In this document: positions 1 to 6,380 of the stretch, piece by piece | Position numbering within the stretch: position 1 is the stretch's first letter | Layout: every line of letters starts with the position of its first letter | NCBI GenBank assembly: GCA_035649575.1 | Contig: DASRJH010000170.1 | Location: 1 to 7,109, forward strand | Length of the DNA stretch: 7,109 nucleotides | From: DASVAL01 sp035649575 | Lineage (GTDB): Bacteria; Planctomycetota; UBA1135; UBA2386 | Direction of reading: 5' to 3' | Position numbers and translations under genes: made by a program | The notes under the pieces: generated by a model | What the model saw: only the letters and a program-made list of their open reading frames with translations | Told to the model about the DNA's origin: nothing | The model's database searches: none

Positions 1-1
1 G

Positions 2-784
2 CTCGTCGACAGCACGCGCGCGCACGAGCTGCAGCGCCTCAAGGATCGCTTCCTCACGAACGTCTCGCACGAGCTGCGCACGCCGTTGACGAACATCTGC
101 GCCTTCGCCGAGATCCTCGATGCGCTCGTGCCGAAGCAGCACCCCGAGATGACGGAGTTCGCGCACGTGATCCATCACGAGGGTCTGCAGCTCAAGGGGC
201 TCATGGACCAGATGTTCGACTACCTGCAGCTCGAGAGCGGCGAAGCCGTGTTCGCGAGCGAAGAGGTCGACGCCGCGGCACTCGTCCGGGCGTTGGGCGA
301 GGAGGTCACGCCGGCCGCGAGAGAGCGCCAGATGAGGTTCGCGATCGAGATCGACGAGAGTGCGCCACGCGTGCGCGTCGACCGCGAGCGCCTCGAGCAG
401 GTCGTGCGCAGTCTGCTCGACAACGCGATCAAGTTCACGCCGGTCGGCGGCCGGATCAGGGTCGCGGTCACGGGCCGCGACGGTTGCTGGGAGCTGCGCG
501 TCGAGGACTCGGGTCCCGGCGTGCCGGCCGAGGACCGGCACGCGGTGTTCGAGAAGTTCCACCAGCTCAGCGACAGTCTCTCGGAGAAGCCGGCTGGGAC
601 GGGTCTCGGGCTCGCGACGAGTCACGTGATCGTCGTGCGCTTCGGCGGTCTGATCTGGTGCGAGGACGCGCCGGGTGGTGGCGCGTGTTTCGTCGTCGTG
701 CTGCCCGAGATCGGGCGGCCACCGCTGCTCGGCGCGGCTGCGGCAGCGGCCGTCGCCGCGTCGACGCCAGAATCCGTCGCTTGA
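2..784 (+). CDS. Sensor histidine kinase, catalytic C-terminal part (5' partial)
   Basis: This is the kinase core of a two-component sensor, which autophosphorylates a histidine and passes the phosphate to a response regulator. The reading frame is open from base 2, so the gene begins outside the window. The H-box reads FLTNVSHELRTPLT, with the phospho-accepting His at 68-70, followed by the dimerisation helices to about base 240. The HATPase_c domain shows an N-box (LLDNAIKF, Asn codon 422-424), a G1 box (DSGPGVP, from 506) and a G2 box (GTGLGLA, 596-616), and it ends in the usual FVVVLPE strand. A TTG at 86 lies inside the H-box and cannot be the start. The protein ends in an alanine-rich tail of about 20 residues (from about 725) that is not part of the core fold. 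Sensor domains and the signal are not visible, and no response regulator gene is in the window. The family call is secure; the specific function is unknown. Confidence 0.96.
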   Translation, partial: LVDSTRAHELQRLKDRFLTNVSHELRTPLTNICAFAEILDALVPKQHPEMTEFAHVIHHEGLQLKGLMDQMFDYLQLESGEAVFASEEVDAAALVRALGEEVTPAARERQMRFAIEIDESAPRVRVDRERLEQVVRSLLDNAIKFTPVGGRIRVAVTGRDGCWELRVEDSGPGVPAEDRHAVFEKFHQLSDSLSEKPAGTGLGLATSHVIVVRFGGLIWCEDAPGGGACFVVVLPEIGRPPLLGAAAAAAVAASTPESVA

Positions 785-814
785 TCCAGCCGCCATCCGC
801 GGTATGGCAATGAC

Positions 815-1234
815 ATGGCGGAAAAGCAGCACGCACCATTGCTCGACGAAGCACCGAGCGCCCCGGACGGACTCCGCGTGATCGAGTCGAATGGCCGCGG
901 TCGCGGTCTCGTGGCGGCGCGTGCGTTCCGGCGCGGGGAAGTGATCGAACGTGCGCCCGTGATCGTCGTCGCGAGGAAGCTGCTGCAGACGCAACGTGGC
1001 AGCGTGCTCGACGACTACTGGTTCTGGTGGGACGACGAACACAACGCCTTCGCGCTCGGCTGGGCTGCGCTCTACAACCACGCGTGTCCCGCCAACACGC
1101 GGTTCCGGGTCGAGCGCGCGGTGCGGTTGATCGTGTTCGAAGCCGCCGCCGACATCGAGGCCGGCGACGAAGTCACGATCAACTACCACGGCGAACCGGA
1201 CGACCCGAGTCCCGTGTGGTTTCCGGCGCGTTGA
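815..1234 (+). CDS. Small SET-domain protein (putative protein-lysine methyltransferase)
   Basis: This 139-residue protein is almost entirely one SET domain, the S-adenosylmethionine-dependent lysine methyltransferase fold. In order it shows the N-terminal SET motif (GRGLVAARAFRRGEVI, residues 29-44), the NHSCxPN-like motif (YNHACPAN, residues 87-94, with Asn88-His89 of the cofactor pocket), and the C-terminal motif AADIEAGDEVTINYHG (residues 111-126), where Tyr124 matches the usual catalytic tyrosine. The variable middle part is short and rich in Trp, Asp and Glu (WFWWDDEHN, 69-77). There is no cysteine-rich post-SET motif. The ATG at 815 leaves about 20 residues before the fold; nearby ATGs at 804 and 810 are out of frame. 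I see no good Shine-Dalgarno sequence. The gene starts 30 bp after the kinase stop, so co-transcription is likely. The substrate is unknown; small bacterial SET proteins may methylate non-histone proteins, but none can be named here. Confidence 0.88.
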   Translation: MAEKQHAPLLDEAPSAPDGLRVIESNGRGRGLVAARAFRRGEVIERAPVIVVARKLLQTQRGSVLDDYWFWWDDEHNAFALGWAALYNHACPANTRFRVERAVRLIVFEAAADIEAGDEVTINYHGEPDDPSPVWFPAR

Positions 1235-1243
1235 AGTGCCCGC

Positions 1244-4200
1244 TCACGTCGCCGAGTCCTTGCGCCGCCGAAACCAGCCCGCGAAATCGTCGAACAGCGT
1301 GTAGGCGATCGGCGTCACGAGCAGAGACAGCAACAGGCTCAACGCCTGGCCGCCGACGATGACCTTCGCCATGTCGGCGCGGTTCGCGGCACCGGGGCCC
1401 CTGCCGAGCGCGATCGGGATCATCGCGGAGATCAACATCAGCGTGGTCATCAAGATCGGCCGCAGCCGGACGCGGTTGGCTTCGTGGATCGCCCACGCGC
1501 GCACGCGCTTGTCCGCGCGCTGCCGTGCTAGCCAGCGCCGGAAGCGCGCGCCATGACGGCCGAGCTCGCCGCTCTGCCACTCGGCCGGGACCGCGGCCGG
1601 ATCCTCGGCGGCCTGCCGGCGCAGCACGTTCGTGAAGTCGATCTGCAGGATGCCGTTCTTCTTCACGATGCCGAACAGCAGGAACAGGCCGAGCACCGAG
1701 AACAGCGTCAGCGGATTGCCGAGCGCGAGCAGCGACACGAGTGCGAACGGGATCGTCAGCGGCACCGCGAGCAGGATCACGATCGGGTGCACGTAGCTCT
1801 CGAACTGCGCCGCGAGGATCATGTACATGAGCACGAGCGACAGCAGGAACGCGAGGAAGAACGCGGCGATGGCGTCCTGCTGGTTCTTGGCCCGGCCGAC
1901 CGCCGTGAAGCGGTAGAGCGGCGGCGCCTCGAGCTTGTGGAAGGCGGCGTTGAACTGCTCGAACACGGTGCCCATCGGCGAGCCGGCCAGGTTCGCGATG
2001 ATCGAGATCTTGCGCTGCCGCTGCGCGCGGTCGATCTGCGAAGGCCCGATCGCTTCGCCGACCGTCGCGATGCTGCCGAGCCGCACGAGGTCGCCGCTCG
2101 CCGAGCGCAGCGACAGGTCGCCGAGCACGGCGGCGTCGTCGCGGTCGGTGCCGATCGCGCGCAGCCAGACGTCGTAGTTCTCGCCGTTCACGTCGTCCTT
2201 GTAGTCGGTGACGATCTCGCCGCCGACCAGCGTGCGCATCGCCGAGGCGACGTCGGCGATCGAGACGCCGAGGTCGCTCGCGGCCAGCCGGTCGACGTCG
2301 ATGCGCACCTCGGGCTTGCGCGCGCGCAGCGTCGTGTCGACGTCGGCCATGCCGCGGGTGTTGCGCAGCACGGCCATGATGCGCTCCGCGTATTGGTCGA
2401 GCGCGCGCAGGTCTGGACCGAGCAGCTGGAACTCGACGTCGGCGTTGGCCGTGCCGATCGAGACCACGGCCGGCACCTGCACGCTGGCGCGCAGCTCGGG
2501 CCAGTCCGCCATCATGGCGCGCGCCTCGAGCATGCGGTCCTGCTGCGTGAACGGGGTCGTGCGTTCGGCGATCTCCTGCAGGCGCACGTAGATGCTGCCT
2601 TCGGCCACGGGGCCTTCGCCCGGTGACTGCCGGCCGCTCGTGTCGCCGATCTGCGTGAGCACGTGCACGACGCCGGGCAGCGCCGCGAAGCGGCGTTCGA
2701 TCGCGGCGAACACCCCGCTCGTGCGCGCGAGCGTCCAGCCCTCGGGCGCGCGGATCGAGACCTCGAACTCGCTCTGGTCGTCCTTCGGGATGAAGTCGAA
2801 GCCGACCATCGCGAACAGGCCGCGGTAGCCCACGGACGGGAACGGCAGCAGGCTCATGACCGAAAGGGCCGTTGCGATCACGACGGCCCAGCGGTGGCGC
2901 AGCGACCAGCGCAGCGCGAGCAGGTACGGCCGCTCGAACACGAGCGAGTAGAAGCCGCCGCCCGCGTGAGTGGTGTGGCCCGCGGCATCGGCCTTGCCCT
3001 TGCGCAGCAGGCGCGACGACATCATCGGCGTCAGCGTCAGCGAGACGAGCAGCGACACGAGGATCGCGACCGCGCAGACGATGCCGAAGCTGCGCAGAAA
3101 ACGGCCGACCGTGCCGCTCATGAACGCGATCGGCAGGAAGATCACGAACAGCGAGAAACTCGTCGCGAGCACGGCGAGCGTGATCTCTCGCGTGCCCTCG
3201 ATCGCCGCCTGCACCCTCGGCAGCCCCTTCTCCTCGATCCAGCGGAACACGTTCTCGATCACGACGACGGCGTCGTCGACGACCACGCCGATCATCAGCA
3301 CCATGCCGATCAGCGTGATGTTGTTCACGGTCAGGCCGAACGCGCGCATGACCGGGAACACGGCGATGATCGACACGGGGATCGTCACCGCGGCGACGAT
3401 CGTGGGCCGCCAGTCGCGCAGGAACATCAGGATCGTGAGCACGACGAGCAGAGCACCGAGCAGCAGGTGGATCTCGACTTCGTGCATCGAAGCGCGGATG
3501 AAACGCGACTGGTCGCGCGTGACGGTCATCGTGACGTCGCCCTTGCCCTCGCTGTCGAGCGTGCCGCGCAGCACCGCGAGCCGCGCCTTCAGCACGTCGA
3601 TGACCTCGACCGTGTTGCTGCCGCTCTGTTTCTGCACGACGAGCGACACGGCGTTCCGGCCGTCGAAACGCGCAAGGGCGCGGGGCTCCTCGACCGTGTC
3701 TTCGACATTCTGCTCGACGTTGCCTTCGGGGCCGAGGTCGCGCACGCGCACGGGTTGGCCGCCGCGGTCGGCCACGATGAGGTCTTGGAAGTCGCGCACG
3801 TTGCGCATGCGACCAACTGTGCGCAGCACGAGCTCGCGCCGCTCCTGGGCGACGCGGCCGCCGGGCAGCTCGAGATTCTGGCGCGCGAGCGCCTGCTTCA
3901 CGTCGGTGATCGCGAGGTCGTAGGCCTCGAGCTTGCGCGCGTCGACGGTGATCTGCACGGCGCGGGGCCGGCCACCGGCGATGCTGACCGAGCCGACGCC
4001 CGGCAGGCCGCTCAGCTCGTCGCCGATCTGCCGGTCCGCGATGTCGGTCAACTCGCGCAGGTCGCGCTGCCCGGACACGACGATGGTCAGCACGGGCGCC
4101 GCGTCGATGTCGAACTTGTCGACGATCGGCGTCTCGGTGCCGGGTGGCAGCAGCGACAGGATCGTGTTGACCTTGCCCTGCACTTCCTGCTGGGCCACGT

Positions 4201-4504
4201 CGCGGTCCTTCTCGAGCACGAACTGCACCGTGACGAAGGAGCGCCCCTCGGTCGTGGTGCTGCGCAGTTCGTCGATGCCCGAGATCGTGTTGATCGCGTC
4301 CTCGACGAGCTTCGTGACGCCGGTCTCCATCTCCTCGACCGAGGTGCCGGGGCGGTTCGTCGTGACCATGACGACCGGCAGGTCGACGTTCGGGAACAGG
4401 TCGACGCCGATGCGCAGCATCGTGAAGAGGCCGAGCACGACGGGCAGCAGACACATCATCACGGTGAAGACCGGACGACGGATGCAGAGCGCCGGCAGGC
4501 TCAC
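1244..4504 (-). CDS. RND multidrug efflux permease, HAE1/AcrB-like
   Basis: This 1086-residue inner-membrane proton/drug antiporter is the pump of a tripartite efflux complex. It starts with a cytoplasmic SLPALCIRRPVF segment and TM1 (about 13-32), then a porter domain with the LFPNVDLP and GTSVEEME signatures. TM2 lies at about 346-362, TM3 at 368-387 and TM4 from 395. The proton-relay residues are present: Asp410-Asp411 in TM4 (GVVVDDAVVVIEN), Lys949 in TM10 (VKKNGIL), and Arg1013 and Thr1020 in RLRPILMT, matching AcrB D407, D408, K940, R971 and T978. The acidic pair and sequence style favour the HAE1 (organic substrate) group over metal pumps. The loop between TM10 and TM11 is about 33 residues longer than in AcrB. 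The GTG start overlaps the adaptor stop (GTGA), and GGAG sits 7 nt upstream, so coupled translation is likely. The stop is 9 bp from the convergent SET gene. The exact substrate cannot be read from sequence. Confidence 0.97.
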   Translation of the reverse strand: MSLPALCIRRPVFTVMMCLLPVVLGLFTMLRIGVDLFPNVDLPVVMVTTNRPGTSVEEMETGVTKLVEDAINTISGIDELRSTTTEGRSFVTVQFVLEKDRDVAQQEVQGKVNTILSLLPPGTETPIVDKFDIDAAPVLTIVVSGQRDLRELTDIADRQIGDELSGLPGVGSVSIAGGRPRAVQITVDARKLEAYDLAITDVKQALARQNLELPGGRVAQERRELVLRTVGRMRNVRDFQDLIVADRGGQPVRVRDLGPEGNVEQNVEDTVEEPRALARFDGRNAVSLVVQKQSGSNTVEVIDVLKARLAVLRGTLDSEGKGDVTMTVTRDQSRFIRASMHEVEIHLLLGALLVVLTILMFLRDWRPTIVAAVTIPVSIIAVFPVMRAFGLTVNNITLIGMVLMIGVVVDDAVVVIENVFRWIEEKGLPRVQAAIEGTREITLAVLATSFSLFVIFLPIAFMSGTVGRFLRSFGIVCAVAILVSLLVSLTLTPMMSSRLLRKGKADAAGHTTHAGGGFYSLVFERPYLLALRWSLRHRWAVVIATALSVMSLLPFPSVGYRGLFAMVGFDFIPKDDQSEFEVSIRAPEGWTLARTSGVFAAIERRFAALPGVVHVLTQIGDTSGRQSPGEGPVAEGSIYVRLQEIAERTTPFTQQDRMLEARAMMADWPELRASVQVPAVVSIGTANADVEFQLLGPDLRALDQYAERIMAVLRNTRGMADVDTTLRARKPEVRIDVDRLAASDLGVSIADVASAMRTLVGGEIVTDYKDDVNGENYDVWLRAIGTDRDDAAVLGDLSLRSASGDLVRLGSIATVGEAIGPSQIDRAQRQRKISIIANLAGSPMGTVFEQFNAAFHKLEAPPLYRFTAVGRAKNQQDAIAAFFLAFLLSLVLMYMILAAQFESYVHPIVILLAVPLTIPFALVSLLALGNPLTLFSVLGLFLLFGIVKKNGILQIDFTNVLRRQAAEDPAAVPAEWQSGELGRHGARFRRWLARQRADKRVRAWAIHEANRVRLRPILMTTLMLISAMIPIALGRGPGAANRADMAKVIVGGQALSLLLSLLVTPIAYTLFDDFAGWFRRRKDSAT

Positions 4505-5721
4505 TTGCCGTCTCCCGCCCTGGCCGCCGTCCTGACGGCCACGCCTTCGGCGAGACGCGCCGCACCGCTCGTGACGACCTGGTCGCCGGGCGCGAGATCA
4601 CCCTTCGTCACCTCGAGGAACGCGCCGTCGTGCACGCCGGTCGTGACCTTGTGCTCGACGGCCTTGCTGTCCGTCACGGTGAACACCTTGCTGAGGCCGA
4701 GTGCTGTCACGACCGCGTCCTGCGGCACGAACACGACCGCGGGATCGACGTGCGTCGCGATGGCGCCGCGCGCGAAGCCGCCGGGCAGCAGCTGGCCAGC
4801 GGCATTTTCGATGCGGATCTCGACCTCGAAGGTGCGCTTCTTTTCGTCGGCCACGGGAGCAATGCGGTCCACGACGCCGGCGATGGGCTCACTGGCCGAA
4901 GGGACCTCGACCGCGACCCGCTGGCCCTTCGCGACCGCCGCCGACCAGCGCTCGTGCACGTCGGCGCGGAACTTGATCGGATCGGGATCGACGACGTGGA
5001 ACAGCGCCTCGCCCTCCTTCACGTAGTCGCCCACCGCGACGAGGCGCTTGCCGATGCGCCATGGTCCGCCCGCAGGCGCCGCGACGGCCGTGTCGGCCAG
5101 CGCTTTCTGGCTCTGCGCGAGCTCCGCGGCGCGCACGGCCGCGAGCGCCAACCTGGCCCGCGCCTCGGTGACTGCGAGCTCGCGCGACGCGACGGCCGAC
5201 AACCACGCGGTCCTGAGGTCGGCGTGCTCCTGCTCGGTGATCAGCGGCGGTTTCTCGGCGAACATCGCCTCGGCGCGCTGCCAGCGCTGCTCGGCGTTCT
5301 TGGCCTCGATTTGCGCCTTCTGCACCGCGGGCACCTTCTCGACGTCGAACTCGCGGGCCGGCAGTGCCTGCAGGCCGAGCTCGGCCAGCGCGGCCTGCAG
5401 AGCCGCCTGCTTCTGCACGACCGCGAGCTCGTAGTCCGCCGTCTCGACGCGCGCGAGCACCGCGGCCGGTCCGACGTTGTCGCCGACGTCGTGTTCGATC
5501 ACGGCGATGCGGCCCGGGACCTTGGCCGCGAGCACGGCTTCCTCGTCGCCGTAGAGCGTGCCGACCACCTGGACCGTGCGCGTCATGGGCTGCACCTTCA
5601 CGGGCTGCAGCGACACGAGCACGCGCGTCTCGGCCGTGACCGCGGATTCCTGCGCCTGCCGCTTGCATGCAGTAACGGCGGCGAGCCAGAGGATCAGGAA
5701 CGCGGACGAGTTCTTGCGCAC
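4501..5721 (-). CDS. Periplasmic adaptor (membrane fusion) lipoprotein of RND efflux pump
   Basis: The adaptor bridges the RND permease and the outer-membrane channel. I chose the GTG at 5719-5721, giving 406 residues, because it directly precedes a lipoprotein signal (MRKNSSAFLILWLAAVTAC, acylated Cys19) and has GAGG 7 nt upstream. The frame stays open to a possible ATG at 5793, but that start would put 24 unlikely residues before the signal and would span the operator. After the signal come a lipoyl half-motif (about 56-95, with AKVPGRI and VGDNV), an alpha-helical hairpin (about 98-208), the second lipoyl half (AAPAGG then VGDYVKEGEALFHVVD), a beta-barrel (from KFRADVHE; includes LLPGGFARG) and a membrane-proximal domain (VPQDAVV to the end). 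The hairpin tip departs from the R-L-S pattern of AcrA-type adaptors. It is the first gene of the operon and overlaps the permease gene by 4 bp. Confidence 0.95.
   Translation of the reverse strand: MRKNSSAFLILWLAAVTACKRQAQESAVTAETRVLVSLQPVKVQPMTRTVQVVGTLYGDEEAVLAAKVPGRIAVIEHDVGDNVGPAAVLARVETADYELAVVQKQAALQAALAELGLQALPAREFDVEKVPAVQKAQIEAKNAEQRWQRAEAMFAEKPPLITEQEHADLRTAWLSAVASRELAVTEARARLALAAVRAAELAQSQKALADTAVAAPAGGPWRIGKRLVAVGDYVKEGEALFHVVDPDPIKFRADVHERWSAAVAKGQRVAVEVPSASEPIAGVVDRIAPVADEKKRTFEVEIRIENAAGQLLPGGFARGAIATHVDPAVVFVPQDAVVTALGLSKVFTVTDSKAVEHKVTTGVHDGAFLEVTKGDLAPGDQVVTSGAARLAEGVAVRTAARAGDGK
4512..4515 (-). promoter_or_regulatory. Ribosome binding site of the RND permease, inside the adaptor gene
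   Basis: The minus strand reads GGAG seven bases before the GTG at 4504. The site lies within the last codons of the adaptor gene and, with the GTGA stop/start overlap, suggests translational coupling of adaptor and permease. Confidence 0.6.
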
Positions 5722-5728
5722 GGCGGGG

Positions 5729-5732
5729 CCTC
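5729..5732 (-). promoter_or_regulatory. Ribosome binding site deciding the adaptor start
   Basis: On the minus strand these bases read GAGG, seven bases before the GTG at 5721. This supports the internal GTG, which also opens a proper lipoprotein signal peptide, over the ATG at 5793. Confidence 0.6.
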
Positions 5733-5736
5733 GGGA

Positions 5737-5758
5737 CAATACTGGCCGGTCGGTATTG
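5737..5758. promoter_or_regulatory. Imperfect 22-bp palindrome, likely TetR operator
   Basis: The arms CAATAC (5737-5742) and GTATTG (5753-5758) are perfect inverse complements around a 10-bp GC-rich core (TGGCCGGTCG), with the centre between 5747 and 5748. Nine of the eleven base pairs of each half match by symmetry; the mismatches are 5743/5752 and 5745/5750. It is an AT-containing island in very GC-rich DNA and lies in the 83-bp divergent gap, 15 bp before the adaptor start and 46 bp before the tetR start. Size, symmetry and position fit a site for a TetR-family dimer controlling both operons. Binding by the adjacent regulator is inferred. Confidence 0.7.
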
Positions 5759-5804
5759 GCCGAAACCGTATGCGCCCCGCGGGCGCCCTGCAAGCAAGCA
5801 GCAA

Positions 5805-6380
5805 GTGCAACGACCCGACGATCGGAAACGGCGCGAGATCATGCGCGTCGCGGCGCGCATGTTCGCGCGGCGTCCGTTCCACGAAGTGCGCCTCGACGAG
5901 ATCGCCGCGGCGACGCGGCTCGGCAAGGGCACGATCTACGTCTACTTCGCGAGCAAAGACGACCTGCACACGACGTTGATCGCCGAGGGCATCGACCAGC
6001 TCGTCGTCGAGCTGCAGGCCACCGAACGCGACACCGAGGCCGCGTGGCCCGCGGTCGAGCGCGTCGTCAGAGCGCTGCTCGCGTTCGCGAACCGCTTCCC
6101 GCACCTCTACACGCTGATGCGCAGCGGAGCGCCGCCGCAGGGCAGTCTCGCGGGCAAGCGCCGCAAGCTCGCGAACGCGATCGCGCGCGTGCTGCGCCAC
6201 GGCGTGAAGTCGGGCGAGCTCGAGGACCCGCATCCGGAGCTGACCGCCGAGTTCGTGTTGAGCTTCGTGCGCGTCGCGCTGCTGTTCCCGCCCGCGAACC
6301 TCGGCAAGCAGGCGATCGGCCGCCACATCCTGCGCGTGCTGGGCCGCGGCGTGCTCGTCACAAGGAGGCAGAGACGATGA
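5805..6380 (+). CDS. TetR-family transcriptional regulator (probable efflux repressor)
   Basis: This 191-residue protein has the size and layout of a TetR repressor. An N-terminal helix (RKRREIMRVAARMFARRPF, 7-25) is followed by the helix-turn-helix at about 29-48 (RLDEIAAATRLGKGTIYVYF) and the typical continuation ASKDDL. The rest (about 55-191) is an alpha-helical ligand-binding and dimerisation domain, which is too variable in this family to reveal the inducer. The start is the GTG at 5805. It lacks a clear Shine-Dalgarno sequence, but the next in-frame ATG (residue 13) would remove part of helix 1. The gene is divergent from the adaptor-permease operon, shares an 83-bp control region with it, and overlaps the outer-membrane factor gene by 4 bp. 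By context it most likely represses the pump and itself. Activation instead of repression cannot be excluded from sequence. Confidence 0.93.
   Translation: MQRPDDRKRREIMRVAARMFARRPFHEVRLDEIAAATRLGKGTIYVYFASKDDLHTTLIAEGIDQLVVELQATERDTEAAWPAVERVVRALLAFANRFPHLYTLMRSGAPPQGSLAGKRRKLANAIARVLRHGVKSGELEDPHPELTAEFVLSFVRVALLFPPANLGKQAIGRHILRVLGRGVLVTRRQRR
6362..6368 (+). promoter_or_regulatory. Strong ribosome binding site of the outer-membrane factor gene
   Basis: AAGGAGG is a full Shine-Dalgarno match located in the last codons of tetR. It sits 8 nt before the ATG at 6377 and 11 nt before the second ATG at 6380, favouring 6377 as the start. It is the strongest site in the window, in contrast to the weak tetR start. 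Confidence 0.8.

Noticed and set aside
86..88. TTG at 86 as start of the histidine kinase
   Set aside because: The frame is open upstream to base 2 and the conserved phospho-accepting His (68-70) would be lost, so the gene is cut by the window edge.
725..781. GC-rich repeat-like tract at the end of the kinase gene
   Set aside because: It is an alanine-rich coding tail in frame with the kinase, without a regular repeat unit.
1179..4601. Minus-strand 1140-codon open frame
   Set aside because: It overlaps the RND permease gene in another frame. Its translation is Arg/His/Asp-rich with no domain, while the other frame has every RND motif.
2663..5026. Plus-strand 787-codon open frame
   Set aside because: It is antisense to the permease and adaptor, and its translation has the low-complexity His/Asp/Arg pattern typical of GC-rich shadows.
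5766..5804. Plus-strand promoter for tetR and a short CAAG/CAGC repeat
   Set aside because: No pair of boxes with good matches and spacing could be found, and the repeat-like stretch (caagcaagcagcaag) is too short to call.
4630..5979. Plus-strand 449-codon open frame running through the adaptor and into tetR
   Set aside because: It covers the operator and two well-supported genes, and its product has no recognisable domain or signal.
5694..6326. Minus-strand 210-codon frame opposite tetR
   Set aside because: It is antisense to a clear TetR protein and shows only shadow composition.
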